Below, in pieces: positions 34,613 to 45,782 of a stretch of DNA of 64,000 nucleotides. A program made the translations under genes and the position numbers. The stretch's first letter is position 1; every line of letters starts with the position of its first letter. The notes below the pieces were generated by a model. It did not search any database and was not told the DNA's origin. It saw only the letters and a program-made list of their open reading frames with translations. The DNA is from Viridothelium virens (Eukaryota > Ascomycota > Dothideomycetes > Trypetheliales > Trypetheliaceae), in the NCBI GenBank assembly GCA_010094025.1, contig ML991833.1, positions 62,001-126,000 of the forward strand, in the 5' to 3' direction.

Positions 34613-37018
34613 CTACTCCTCTACCTCATTCCAGCTTTCCACTTCCCTCGCTCCGAGTCTTTTCATGCTTTCATCATCAAAGATAGTCTCGTTCGGTATA
34701 CTGGTCTGACCATTCTGCACCACGGGCCCAATGATGCCATTCCACTGCGCCTTTCGATCCATCAGACTCCGAATGCTATCTCCCACGCCCGGTCGGCTGA
34801 GCCCTGCCGTGGGTACTGCGACATGACTTCCACCGCCAGTCCCACCCGCGCCGGGACGCTTATTCTTGTTCTTGCCACCTTTACCAATGTTGCGGTTGCG
34901 CTTGAGATAGGCTTGGTTGAGCTGATTATCGAGATCATCGGCAATGGTGCTGTATTCCTGCTGCGCCATCCTCTCCTCTGTCGTCTCCAGGATTCTCGCT
35001 TTTCTAGCTCCGTTCACTTGGGACACCCATCTGAGCTCGTTCTGCAGGTACCGCAGCCGGGCGGCTACTTCATCATCGTAATGAGCGTCAAAGTCAGCCG
35101 GTGCGGGATTGTTGGTCGATGAAGGCAGGAAGCCAATGTATTGCAGCTCCTGTTTAAGGCGCGCATCCATCTCCGCATAGTCGAAATTCGACGCAGGTGG
35201 ATTTGGCGGCTTGTAGCCAGGTTGACCAAATTCGGGTAAGAAAGTTGCAGGACGGTTGTTCTCGTCGGTATTCACGTTACTTTCACCTTCACCATTGGCG
35301 TCGCCATTGGTAGCACCATTAGCGGATGACTCTCCAATTAACAATGTCGCAATGTCGAAAGGCTGAGGCCGTATCATTTGGAGCAGACGAGAAACCATGG
35401 GACCGGCTGAGACCTCGCTTGTTTCCGCAATCTCATCATTTATGTCTTCTATGGTGCCGCGAGGTTCATTTTGAGATGGCCTTATGGGCTCGGTGCCGTC
35501 GATCATCATTCCCCCATCCTCTTCTGTCCATATTTCCTTGTAATGTCGCGGACCTCGTCTTGGCATGATGAAAGGCTGTATGCGATCTCCACGCTCTCTC
35601 AAGAAAGCAAGATCTTCTTCAATCAGTGGCCTTGTGTAAGGTTCTTGATATTTGAGAAAGGCGTCGAAACTAGTCTGATTTTGAGCTTTGCCGTTGCTGT
35701 AGTCTTTGTCTGGAGGTGTCCCACACGTGAGGTCGTGGAGATCGGATGCTGGATACAGAGCCACGTTGAGTATTTCTTTCCTCTCCTCTTCGGGAATTCC
35801 TTCGTAAATCTCGCGGATTTCGTAAATGGTAGGATCGTCGAATTTGGTTGGATCTGGTCCGAAAGTCGGATATTGTTGGATAGGTTTTGCAGGAGGCGGT
35901 TGATGCGGCTCCTCAGAGCTACTCCGTGAGCCATCCTCTTGAGCTATTCGTGCATTGGTGGCAGTGGCAGTGGCAGGCACTGTACTTGGCGAAGAAGTCG
36001 GAGAGAGGGACGACGATGCATCTTTGAAGGGAAAGATGTTAGTATCTGGAGTCATGATAAATGAAAGTATTCATGTATTAGACATGATGTGGAAGATTAC
36101 TAGGAACGGAAAGTGAGTGGGAACTTGTGGCGAAAGCATACGCGACGCAGATAAAAATCTAGTAGTTCTAGTAGTCGCTTCCGTTTCTGCAGCGTTTGCC
36201 ACGAAAACACCAGTATTCGAAGTACAAACCGCCGTCTGTGACCTTCTGCAACAACTTCGTAGAAGTGTGCGATTTCCAGGACGCTGGCTGTGTGTACCAT
36301 TCCGATGCAGTGAACGCGTCGAATGCCGAGTTCTCTCCATGAGCTCTTGGACTGACCTAGAATAGCTACTGTATTGGATCCACCAAGCAGCCGCTCCGAA
36401 ACCAAGCACAATGACTGGGGGAAGGCGAGTATTTTGAAAGCGGCGGACAGAGGCAAAAAGATGGGCCGACTGCAAACAGCGCAAAAGTAACGAAACGGCA
36501 GCTTCATACGAACCTTCATGTACGTCGACACCATCTTGCCTGGCAAGACCATGTGCACCAACTGCAAGAGGCCGCTCTTCACTTTTGTCACTCTTTTTGG
36601 TTGGCTTCTTCGGCTTATGCTTTCTCTCTTCATCCTCACGGCCAGCTCTTTCCTGTTCCAAATGGGCATGCTCCTTCCGCTTTTCGGCCAGCTGCCGCAT
36701 ACCCCTATCACAAGCTTGATTGACATTGCGAAGGCGAGGCAAATAATCTCGATTTATTTTGTCCGCCATTTCGTTCAGCGCAGTTGCCGTGGGTATTGCT
36801 GAACTGCCGTTGCCACTTCCCATAATTTCTTCCAATGTCATATTTGAGGGCAGCCCGAGATGTGCTTTAGGTGTATGCAAATATGACGTGGTACCATCAT
36901 CAACACTCATAGACGTGCCTGTGCCGCTACTAGATATGGGTGTGGTGTTGCGACTTCTTGAGCGCCGGCCCTCACGACCTTGACCCTTACTTTTTGCTTT
37001 ACCTCCTACAGGGGGCAT
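34613..37018 (-). CDS. ngg1: SAGA/ADA complex subunit Ngg1 (Ada3)
   Basis: Subunit of the histone acetyltransferase module (Gcn5-Ada2-Ada3) of SAGA, in the nucleus. Exons 36514..37018 and 34613..36021; 637 aa. The N-terminal exon encodes a basic start (MPPVGGKAKSKGQGREG), then THR-rich linker and a helical block QACDRGMRQLAEKRKEH, typical of fungal Ngg1. The second exon gives FGPDPTKFDDPTIYEIREI and the C-terminal Ada3 domain: DDEVAARLRYLQNELRWVSQ, NGARKARILE, AYLKRNRNIGKGGKNK. The 492-bp intron is far longer than others here. Its acceptor has a perfect TACTAAC branch point before AAAG, and the junction reads V-D-V-H-E-D-A-S-S-S. The donor GTTCGT is weak. The frame is open through most of the intron, so retention would yield a different C-terminus. 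Confidence 0.92.
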
Positions 37019-37639
37019 GGTCCAGTGCTGGCGGTACAAATGTTTCTGGTACTAAGATGCAAGGGAGGTCGCTGCGAAAGAGGGAGATTGAGCCGTTGAG
37101 TCCGAACATTAAATAATCGCGGTCGATTCAGCAGGGATTAGCGCGGGTCGGGCAGACTGTATGTCAAAGTAGGGACTGTGGGCTCTGTGGTCTGACACAT
37201 GCCTCATCTATGGAGATATTGATTAATTTGTGTGCGGCAACAGCGGGATTTGAGCAGCTTCCCAGCGTTTTCGAGAGATCCTAGGTGTCAGCGCCTTCAG
37301 TGGAGACGAACCGGTCAAGAAGTGATGAACAGCCGGGGATCAGCCGAGCAGGTGGCGATAATCTCTTAGGCTTAGTCATACATTCAGTGGGGTGGTGGGG
37401 CATGCGGCTTAGTTATGTGGGCGGGCAAGGCAGGGCAGGGCAGGTACGGCAGGGCGGTAGGGCAGGCACCGCAGGCTTCCCCAGGTTTGGCGCGGCAGAA
37501 TACCTTTAAGGGTGTGGCTGGTGATCAACCACCGAGAATGCAGCCAACCCCTCCCATCCCATATCTCTCCCAAGAACCTTTGCCCTTGTCGTTACCCTCC
37601 CATTTCCTCTCACGCCAACCGCTCTTATCTACTCCCTAT
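37019..37639. other. Divergent promoter region, Ngg1 / RING gene
   Basis: About 620 bp. A GC-rich tract of repeated GGCAGGGCA-like units occurs at 37425..37475. No coding feature supported. Confidence 0.45.
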
Positions 37640-39898
37640 ATGTGGATTCTTGATTCTTTAATTTGTGTCTTCGCCCTACGTTTCATCCGCCGCGCACACC
37701 TGTGGGGCGTGCTTGTCGCAAACCGAAAGCGACCAAGCCTTGCTCAATGAACTGGCAATGAGTGTGTCTCGTTCATCGATCGCTTAAAACATGCCTCTGC
37801 TGATACTGATGCGTCTCTAGGTGCCGGAAGCCTGAGTGTCACTACCCGTGTCATCCGCGATCCTCAATTGAATGATAATGGTGTCAATAACCAACGTGTG
37901 AACGTAAGGATTCATCTCATCACTTGGCTATGATATTGGATCTATATTCGTTGTTGACCATCTTCATGCCCACAGTCGACCCTATCCTACGAGAACTCGC
38001 TATCAGGCGATATTCGTACTCTTTCTCCCGGGGATCAATCGTCTGAAGATATCGGAGGTTTCCTCTATGTACCAGATCTCACGGGATCGAACGCAGCCTG
38101 CCAAAATGCTTCCGTCGCCGCCACCGGGGTGAATGCTACCACCTTTGGAGGCATACCAAGTTCATATGATTTTGTTGCCATCGCGCCATGGTTCTCTCCT
38201 CAGTGCGTTCTGGCCTACATGGCTCAAGCTCAAGCGGATGGTGCCTTGGCCTTTATCTTTTACTTGCCGGACAATGATATGTTCATTCCACCGACAGCGA
38301 ACGATGGTGTCTGGGGCTTGGGCGATGGTGGACAGTGGAAGTCATTAGATCATTATCCAGTATATGCCATTCCGGGCGAGCAAGGCATGGACGCAGTCGC
38401 TGCGCTTTCGACATACTCCGGTAAAAATGTTAGCGCAGTACCCAACGGTGCTATGCTATCGAAAATATATGATCAGAACGCACTGGTTAGACTATATGTG
38501 GATATCGGCGTTGGTACGTAATCTAGATGCGGTTGTTGTCATCGGGCTGACTCCTCTGAAGGCGACGCACCAACTTTACCGAGTCTGTGGAACTTCCTTC
38601 TTATCGTCCTAGGTATTCTTCTCTTTTTCGTCGGAATTGTCTCATTAGCAATGCATTGGTTTCAACGTCGACGGCGTGCCAATTTGCAACGCCGAATTGC
38701 TGATGGCGAGGTCGATCTCGCAGAGCTTGGCATTGTGAAGCGGCTTACAGTTCCCCGGGAGATGCTAGACAAGCTACCGTTGCAGGTGTACAACAGTAAC
38801 GAAAGGCTAGCATCATTTGCTTTGGGGCCTGAGAATGGGTCTCGTACGTTCATCACTGACCTAGATGCGGCTCAGGATGACCTTGAGAAAAAATCTCTTG
38901 AGATATCCACATTACCTCGCCGCAATTCTGATATCACAGATCTCCGTGCGTCAACAGTCTCATTATCAACGCTCCCGCCTACATACACGACAACCAGCGC
39001 AAACCCAACAACAACTTCTCTCGGAGATGCGGCGAATGTATCTTCTCCCCACTCACCATCTTCCCCCATAACCGCCAATCTATCCCGCTTCGCACAACCA
39101 ACATGCGCCATCTGCCTCGACGACTTCATCCCCCACCAAACCACCATCCGCATCCTCCCCTGCGACCACATCTTCCACCCCGACTGCGTCGACGACTTCC
39201 TCCTGCAAACCTCCTCCCTCTGCCCCATGTGCAAGACCTCCATCCTCCCCAAGGGCTACTGCCCCACCAAAATCACCAACGCCATGGTCCGCCGCGAGCG
39301 CCGCCTGCAGATCGTCCGCCAAGCCCGCGCCGACCGACGCCGCCGCCAAGAAGCCGCCTACGGCTCCGCAGACCGAGCCCTCCCCCACCCCGTCGCCGGC
39401 GCCCGCGCTTGGCGCCGCGAGCGCCGACCCGAGCCCCGAGTCTCCCTCCCCGTCCCCTCGTCTATCCGCCTGTTCCGCGCCCCGCGCCTCGCTGCGGGCC
39501 GCCGGATCTCGTCGGCGCCGACGCCGTCGACGCTGGAGGCGCGGCGTGTGCGGACGGAGGCGATGCCGACGACGGAGAATGGGGCGGGCGAGCGCGATCT
39601 GGGTGGTGGTGGTGGTGGTGGAGGTGTGTCGTTGGCGCCGATTCCGGATGCGTCGGTGCTGGATCTCGCTGCTGGTGGGCTGCCGAGATCGGAATCTAGC
39701 TTTGTGCAGGCTCAGGGCAGGAGGGAGTGGGCAAGGCAGCGCGCGTTGGCGCTGATGGGGCATCGTGGGTCGGTGGGCGGGGCGGGAGATGCGGAGACGG
39801 TGGGGGGGACGGTGACGGAGGTTGAGCGGGAGGAGCGGCGGGATCGGCCGGGTGGGCTTAGAAGAGCATTCGCTGCGGTGTTTCCTGGGTTCAGGTAA
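37640..39898 (+). CDS. PA-TM-RING type E3 ubiquitin ligase, membrane-bound
   Basis: Membrane E3 ligase with lumenal PA-like domain and cytosolic RING-H2. Secure exons: 37821..37903, 37976..38513, 38562..39898. The first exon is uncertain: ATG 37640 with donor near 37680 would give a short hydrophobic start (WILDSLICVFAL), phase-compatible with exon 2. The lumenal part has FLYVPDLTG, VAIAPWFSPQCVLAYMAQA and YAIPGEQGMDAV. TM helix NFLLIVLGILLFFVGIVSLA sits at about residue 230, followed by a basic RRRRR stop-transfer. The RING-H2 is CAICLDDF, then CDHIFHPDC and CPMC (complete C3H2C3). After it come an Arg-rich helix and a disordered Gly-rich tail. Fungal relatives act in endosomal or vacuolar protein sorting, which is inference. 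C-rich to G-rich switch at about 39500. Confidence 0.88.
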
Positions 39899-41244
39899 TG
39901 TGACTTCTGGATCTTGCGAACGTTTTGCGAGGAGTCGGACGGGTTGCTCATGATTGATGATTATGGTGAGATGAAGGCTTGGGGGTGTTCCAGGTATGTA
40001 CTGAAGGCTGGCGGAATCACGGATACAGTTGACCAGCCGTCATGATGAGTCGCTGCTTTCTTAGCGTAGATTGATCATTTTAAATCGTTTGTATATAGCA
40101 TATCCGCATCTAGTCGGTTTCGAGCTAGCATGCACATAATGGACGAAAACCATTTTACTCGACAACTTCGCGGTCTGGGTTACGGGGGCAATCTTCAGAA
40201 GGCAGGAAGTCCCAAAAGGACCGCCGTTGGCCCTCTTACCAAGTGAGCTCAAACGCCCCCCGATCTCCGCTCTAGTTCGTGGAGGTCGATCGATTGTCAT
40301 GTAGTAAACTTTGTCAAGGTATTGGACTCTGTGGAATAAGTAGTGACTTCTTCCAGAAGATGGTGTAAGTGGCCGTTTCCTCTACCTTCCGCTATCACAG
40401 CCTTTGCCGAGTTGACCTTTTCTTAGGACCGGTATCAATCCTGGTGCCCATCTAATACCAAAGTGCGATAGTCTTTAGTGTTCTGACTCTACACCCTGCA
40501 AATGCATGCGATTATGCGTATAATTCACTGCTTATAGGCAAAACTGCAGGGCAGGTAAGGAGTCAGCTCTATCCATGTTGAAACAGCGGCCGACACTTTA
40601 CGCGTCAGCCCGTCCCTGCTTGCAGCCATGGCCACAAAGCGTATTTTCATAAGCTATATTATATAGATACAGATCTTACTTGTCCTGATTGAACAGCCCG
40701 TCGCTCTACAGATTAGGTGTTTCCCCACGCCAAGGCGGAGTAATAACTGCAAAAAGCGCTCCATGCAATGTTTCAAATAAAAGCAGGCCTTAAGCGCAGG
40801 CCTGAACGGAAAAATATAGACGAAGATATAGCACCCAGCCTCGGATCTGCTGGAATCGAGCCTCTCAACATCGGGACTGTTATTTGATCCACCCTAGCGA
40901 AGGTGCGACATTGTCAGGCATCTCCATCAAGTTGTTGAGGAATCAATCCTTTTCAACGATAACCTAGCGGCAGAGACCTAGATCGATAACAGAGACCATC
41001 ACATCTCATCAACAAATATCTAAGCTCCTTTTGGATATTTCGTCCGGTCCCGCAACGCCGAATTTTGCGGTGTGAAAGTTTAGTGGAGAGTGCGCAGTAA
41101 AAGCGGTACCCTTTGCTGCTGCCGCAGCCAGTTCTATGGACGGTGAAGGTGCCATGAAGACGGGGTGGGTCAGCGGATAATTTGCTGTCCGCGTGTATGA
41201 GACGTGATCCGTGACTGGGCGGGCGCTACAGAGAGATGCTGGCA
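39899..41244. other. Convergent intergenic region, about 1.3 kb
   Basis: Between the RING gene and the type II membrane protein. It is AT-richer than the flanks. Small ORFs (40061..40300 and 41009..41260, minus) lack splice signals and recognisable content. No repeat or RNA gene recognised. Confidence 0.5.
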
Positions 41245-42654
41245 TTATACATTCGAACAAAGACCGAGATCTTGCATAAGATCGCTGGCTACAACATCAA
41301 TCCCGCCAGTCTTCGCATCTTCAATACCGAATGAAATGAATAGCACGTCGTCGAGATACCCGTGGTATTTCTGACCGCGCCGCTTCCAACTCATCGAGGT
41401 GAGGTAGAACATTTCTGTCTGACCTCGCGATTGCGGATCTGCAGCGGATGCTGGATCGAGTGCCTGCTTTCTACGACCATGAATCCAGAAGGGCTTTTCG
41501 GAAATGGCATAAATCTCGAACGGAGCGGCCTGCTGGTATAGCATGACGTACGGCTCGTATTCGCTGTGGAAAGAGTAAAAGCTCTTGTGCTGGAAGATGG
41601 TGAAAATGAAGGTGTTGGAAGCATCTGCCTGACAGGATGGATCAGAACGTTTGCATAACGTTATGAGCAGAGAGTTGGTTGCTTGGTGGATGGACTCTAG
41701 TTCCGGGGCAAGTTTGGGCATGTATCTTGCCATGCATTCGTCGTCATTAGCTGCGGCTTTGGGCCCAAGGTCTGGCCCGATAGAGCCATCGTGGTCTAGC
41801 TTGGCAAATACTCGTTTGGGTGAGACATCGTAGTGGGCATATATGTCCCCATGTTTGTCCCAGAAAAGGAACCAGTTCTTTTCGACGGCTCTGTATGGCG
41901 GAGGTCGCTGAAGCTCGGTTGCTTGTCTAAAGTCTTCCTTCAGAAACATCTCGAAACCCCAATCCACTAATGTCCTGAAGTCTTGCATCCATTGTCCAAA
42001 ACATGTGTACATGGAATTGGATCCGAACAAAGCATAGGGTGTTTTTGGACCATAGAAAACTCGCGCATCATGAGGCCCGACACTGAGAGCGAAGTAATCT
42101 AGGTCGCCGTCGCACTTATCGCCGGATGTCGCGGCTATGGGTAAAATTGTCGGTGGAAATATACACTCTAGCACGCCATTCTTGAAGACAGCATTGCAGA
42201 CCAGCTCGGCAAACCAGACGGTGTTTATCTGAGCACTCCTTTGCTGTTGCGCAACAATGATCCAGGTGTCTTCTAGGGTCGGATGAGGAATAATGTTTGG
42301 GTTCATTGCTTCTTGATCGCCAAATCTGATCAGGAAGTACTTTTTGTCCGCCGTTGAAGTAGAGAACACCTCCCGGTGTGAGTCTGCCGATGCAGACTCA
42401 TAGTGAGGAATTGCCGGGGGCCAGTCTTCTTTCAAAGGGATTGAAGGCTGATCTAAAGGCCGGATTGTGGGATTCTTTTGGAGTAAGGTCGATTGGCGGT
42501 TACCAGAGCCTTCGTGAAAGGCATTTTCGATCCAATTGCTCACACGTCCAGAAAAGGCATTGAAGCTCCCGTCATAGTATTGAAAGGCAATGAAGATGAA
42601 TAACAGTAACGGACTGATGAAGAGCACGAGGCGCTTCCACTCTCTGATCAACAT
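41245..42654 (-). CDS. Type II membrane protein, putative Golgi glycan enzyme (unrecognised family)
   Basis: Single exon, 469 aa. The true ATG is at 42654; the frame is open ten codons upstream but from a TTG. TM anchor at residues about 10-25 (LVLFISPLLLFIFIAF), then a stem and a lumenal domain. Striking blocks: KYFLIRFGDQEAMNPNIIPHP, RVFYGPKTPYALFGSNSMYTC, CFGQWMQDFRTLVDWG, YVMLYQQAAPFEIYAISEKPFWIHGR, and near the C-terminus YHGYLDDVLFISFGIED, plus VVASDLMQDLGLC. This looks like a fungal lumenal enzyme, with features (acidic DLDYF, conserved W-F-L-F-W-D) compatible with a glycosyltransferase; a distant link to GT91-type beta-mannosyltransferases is only a guess. Its neighbours are an acyltransferase-3 and a GT32. 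Confidence 0.82.
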   Translation of the reverse strand: MLIREWKRLVLFISPLLLFIFIAFQYYDGSFNAFSGRVSNWIENAFHEGSGNRQSTLLQKNPTIRPLDQPSIPLKEDWPPAIPHYESASADSHREVFSTSTADKKYFLIRFGDQEAMNPNIIPHPTLEDTWIIVAQQQRSAQINTVWFAELVCNAVFKNGVLECIFPPTILPIAATSGDKCDGDLDYFALSVGPHDARVFYGPKTPYALFGSNSMYTCFGQWMQDFRTLVDWGFEMFLKEDFRQATELQRPPPYRAVEKNWFLFWDKHGDIYAHYDVSPKRVFAKLDHDGSIGPDLGPKAAANDDECMARYMPKLAPELESIHQATNSLLITLCKRSDPSCQADASNTFIFTIFQHKSFYSFHSEYEPYVMLYQQAAPFEIYAISEKPFWIHGRRKQALDPASAADPQSRGQTEMFYLTSMSWKRRGQKYHGYLDDVLFISFGIEDAKTGGIDVVASDLMQDLGLCSNV

Positions 42655-42968
42655 TGCTGACCTACCGGCTCGCTCGAAGCTCAAAAGTTCGAGGTACCGT
42701 GCATAATCCAGAAGAAAGCAAAAACTGCGTATATCAAGGGCATGGATGCGGAGCGTGATGTCACGCGCAAAGAGCCTGACAGCTCATACTAGCACCTACG
42801 GTTTTGCTAGGTCTGGGGTGGTACGTCGGCAACTAGGTATCGTGCATGGGGCCCATGAAGAATTAGTGGCTTGCCTACTTTCACATGCATGCTACAACTC
42901 GGTTCTCCCCGCATACGGCGGATCAGTAAGGTAAGGTACGCTAAGATAGGTAGGTCCCTAGTCATTCA

Positions 42969-43319
42969 ATGATGGCGCCGCTTGACCGGCGTCTTCGGAG
43001 GTGGATCTTCTCCGCATTGGTCTTATCATTTTTTGCTGTAATCTCGGCCCTTCACATTCTCAATCATGGGTTGTCGCTCTCGTCATTCGCCGACAGCGGT
43101 CAGACCAGCAATTTCTTTTTCCCCATTGCTTTCTGGGCGGAAAAAGCGCGTCTCACAATTGTCCGAGGCAACAGTCAAGCCTCAAGCCTCACATGGCCGG
43201 ATCGGATACAATTCAGTGGTTGGATTGAGAGGTAGGAAGTGATATTATATCAAGTTCTTAAAGCATTGGCTGTAATCTACAGAGATTCGTGCGCAACCTT
43301 CGACCGGAAACTCCCATAA
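42969..43319 (+). CDS. Small single-pass membrane protein, hypothetical
   Basis: Two exons, 42969..43231 and 43283..43319, 51-bp intron with GTAGGA donor and CTACAG acceptor; 99 aa. N-terminal basic residues (RRLRR) followed by a TM helix IFSALVLSFFAVISALHIL give a type II topology. The rest (SGQTSNFFFPIAFWAEKARL) is unrecognised. It sits between two lumenal-glycan genes and ends 20 bp before the stop of the convergent acyltransferase gene. It may be a real small protein or the remnant N-terminus of a membrane glycosyltransferase. Confidence 0.4.
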
Positions 43320-43339
43320 AAGATTGTTCTATCGCGCGG

Positions 43340-44803
43340 TCATGGCTTTCCTGCTCCTGATTTTGGTTGCGTCTTCGCGTATACCCACTGCGAGAATTTG
43401 ACGCTAGGCTCGTCAAATAGTTTGGTAACGACCTCTGTAACCCAGAGCGTGACTGGCAACAGAACTAGATGAGGTATAAGGAAATTCAATTCAAGACCTA
43501 GTGGGCCTACGTTGGGCATTGGAAATATGTTGACCCAATTGGGTATCTTGTTTCGGTGGTTATCGCTGACCCAGCCGACAGCAGCGTAGACCCTGTCACC
43601 AAGTGTCCAGAGAACAGGACCGTGAACAAGATACAAGGCAAAGCAGTGGCGTCCGAGATATTGGCAGAATGGCGTCTCGAAGAAGTTTTTGAGCCAGGGA
43701 ATGCGCGGAACCGACGCGATGAGGAAAGTAGCAGCCCAGAAGAGAAAGAACCATTTGTAGTCGAAGACAGCCTGAGGCTTCAAGAAGGACAGATAATACC
43801 ACCCTCGAGATGCCCGCAGAACATTGAGATCCACATTTTGAGAGGGAACCCCACCGAGATAGACACTGATGATGAATAGATGGAAGAAGATGAGTTCTTT
43901 GAATGCTTCCAGCTTCGTCAGAAAACGGGGTAGAAAGTTGTTGTCCGCCAGCAAATCGAGATCACAAAGCAGCATGCCCGAGACAAACAGAGCACAGTAC
44001 CAGCCATCTGCAATGTACAGAAAGTAGAATATGAGCCCTATCTGAGCCCAAAGGCGAGCATTCCTTGTGCATCTCGAGAATGCCAGAAGTGACATGTAGA
44101 TGACCATGGAACCTTTGAATTCGACCGGAATCGACCAGGAATGGAAATTGTACGTGAACCAGGGTTCACCGCCAATCCGGTATACGAAGCTGAAATTTTT
44201 GAACTCAGTGTACCAACTCCACAGCTCTTCACGGAAATTGGCCTTCCTGTCCGCAGCTGCAGCAATAATCCCAAAGGCGTGCCAAGATGTCAGATACAGA
44301 AGGGTGGTGCCAATCAGTGGAATGTATAGTCGAGGCCATCGTCTGAATGCCGCAGATGCTAAGTTGTCTCCGAGTTTCTGATAATCGCCGGCATGAATCA
44401 ATGATAAAGGTTTCGTTGCCAAGGCGTATCCTGAAATGACGAAAAAGGTGGTCACCGCATAGTGACCACCGGTGAAGAAGGTTCGCACTCCGGGTAGGCA
44501 AGCAAAGTAGTAATTTTTGTCATAGCCAAAGTTATTCTCGAAGACTTTGTTATTGCCAGTCGCGTCGTGAGCCCATAATTGATGGTGATGCCAGTACACC
44601 AGGAGAGCCGCGAATCCTCTGACACCGTCGAGCCAGGCAGTGCGCCTCAAAGGTTTCCGCGGCCCAGCTGTTTTGGTGAAAAACGCTGGTCGTGAGATAT
44701 TCACCCTCCACTTTGGCGGCCAAACTTTTGCAGGAGGCTCAACGCTCGTCTTTACATCCTCCCAGTACCCTTGCTCCAATAGCCCCTCATGTCTTGAAGA
44801 CAT
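43340..44803 (-). CDS. Acyltransferase family 3 (OafA-like) membrane O-acyltransferase
   Basis: Multi-pass membrane enzyme that transfers acetyl or another acyl group, usually to extracellular or lumenal sugars. Single exon, 487 aa, the usual size for fungal members. The characteristic start of the domain is LDGVRGFAALLVYWHHH (about residues 58-74) with the conserved histidines; then the TM block VTTFFVISGYALA, RRWPRLYIPL, the motif YNFHSWSIPVEFKGSM, and later LGRHCFALYLVHGPVLW. About ten TM helices can be drawn. Immediately next door are a type II lumenal protein and a GT32, so the likely acceptor is a surface glycan. Substrate is inferred from context only. Confidence 0.92.
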   Translation of the reverse strand: MSSRHEGLLEQGYWEDVKTSVEPPAKVWPPKWRVNISRPAFFTKTAGPRKPLRRTAWLDGVRGFAALLVYWHHHQLWAHDATGNNKVFENNFGYDKNYYFACLPGVRTFFTGGHYAVTTFFVISGYALATKPLSLIHAGDYQKLGDNLASAAFRRWPRLYIPLIGTTLLYLTSWHAFGIIAAAADRKANFREELWSWYTEFKNFSFVYRIGGEPWFTYNFHSWSIPVEFKGSMVIYMSLLAFSRCTRNARLWAQIGLIFYFLYIADGWYCALFVSGMLLCDLDLLADNNFLPRFLTKLEAFKELIFFHLFIISVYLGGVPSQNVDLNVLRASRGWYYLSFLKPQAVFDYKWFFLFWAATFLIASVPRIPWLKNFFETPFCQYLGRHCFALYLVHGPVLWTLGDRVYAAVGWVSDNHRNKIPNWVNIFPMPNVGPLGLELNFLIPHLVLLPVTLWVTEVVTKLFDEPSVKFSQWVYAKTQPKSGAGKP

Positions 44804-45782
44804 TTGTGAGCAATTCCGATGCCTTTTGCCAAACGAGTGATTCCGCCAGCTCCGTCAACATGGAAACGGCTTTCCACGCAGCTTAGGCTTTGGAAATTGA
44901 CAGTCGACGGTCGTGTTTTTTTTTCAAGACAAAGTTATTTGGAGGAAAAGGACCGGATGTGAAGAACACTTGCATGACATCTCAAAAGCCCACTTGATCG
45001 GCTACCTGCTCCCGGCGAATCAAGAACGCGGACAACCCATCCTTGATCTTAGCATGGTTCTCATAGCTCACCACCAGCGGAGGTCGCGGCGCAGCAATCC
45101 ATTCCGAGTACCCATCGCCGAGGTTGGCGTGCATTTGGTGCAATATACTTCATCACTCGACTGGGGGAGTAGGGTTCGAAGGTTCAGCCTGAGTGGACAG
45201 GCTGGAAGCAGTATCACATGGAAAGGGAGAGGACCCACCGTTTGCCCGAGGTTGGAATACTATCATATGCGAGGGACTGGTGCGGAGTACCTAGGTACAT
45301 GCTGACGTTGAAGCCAGCACTTGCAACGGTTCCCATCGTCCCAGTCGCCGGACCTGACTAAACCGATTAGGTACTCGCTCCGATTCGGGAGCTACCCCGC
45401 ATTCGCAATAGGCGACGGCAGCACCAGTAGGCTGCATTAGGCCACGGTAGCGTGGTGGTAAGCTGCAGAAAGGCTTGCAGTAGACTCGCATGTTTGCTAT
45501 CAAGCCTTTAGCTTGCCCTGCCCGTGGCCCTGAATTGACTCCCAATGGCTCCCCCATTTTGCGTCATTCTTCCGTGCAGCGGCCAGGGTCGACCTCGGCG
45601 TCTCTTTTTCCCCAATCCTAGACTTATCACACGCTGCAGATGGTACGAGCCGAAATTTGTGCAGGGGAGATCTGAGATTCGATAGCTTTGTGTATAAGCT
45701 CCAATATGCATCCATCCATCCTTTCCCTCCCCGCCTCCTTCAAGACTCACTCGTTTCTGGAGAGGTCGCGACCGCCGTCAGG
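44804..45782. other. Divergent region between acyltransferase and GT32 genes
   Basis: About 980 bp with both promoters. It contains the 12-bp palindrome GTACCTAGGTAC (45287..45298), listed separately. No coding exon with support. Confidence 0.5.
45287..45298. repeat. GTACCTAGGTAC palindrome
   Basis: Perfect 12-bp inverted repeat between the acyltransferase and GT32 genes. The same word recurs inside GGTACCTAGGTACC at 57241..57254. Confidence 0.6.

Noticed and set aside
36100-36726. Second long minus-strand frame overlapping Ngg1 exon 1 and its intron
   Set aside because: No family-like motifs; the alternative frame holds clear Ngg1 sequence.
39080-39763. Long antisense frame (227 codons) opposite the RING gene
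   Set aside because: It lies in a C-rich/G-rich stretch with few stops in any frame; its translation is Gly/Ala/Val/Glu-rich noise, while the sense strand has a full RING-H2.
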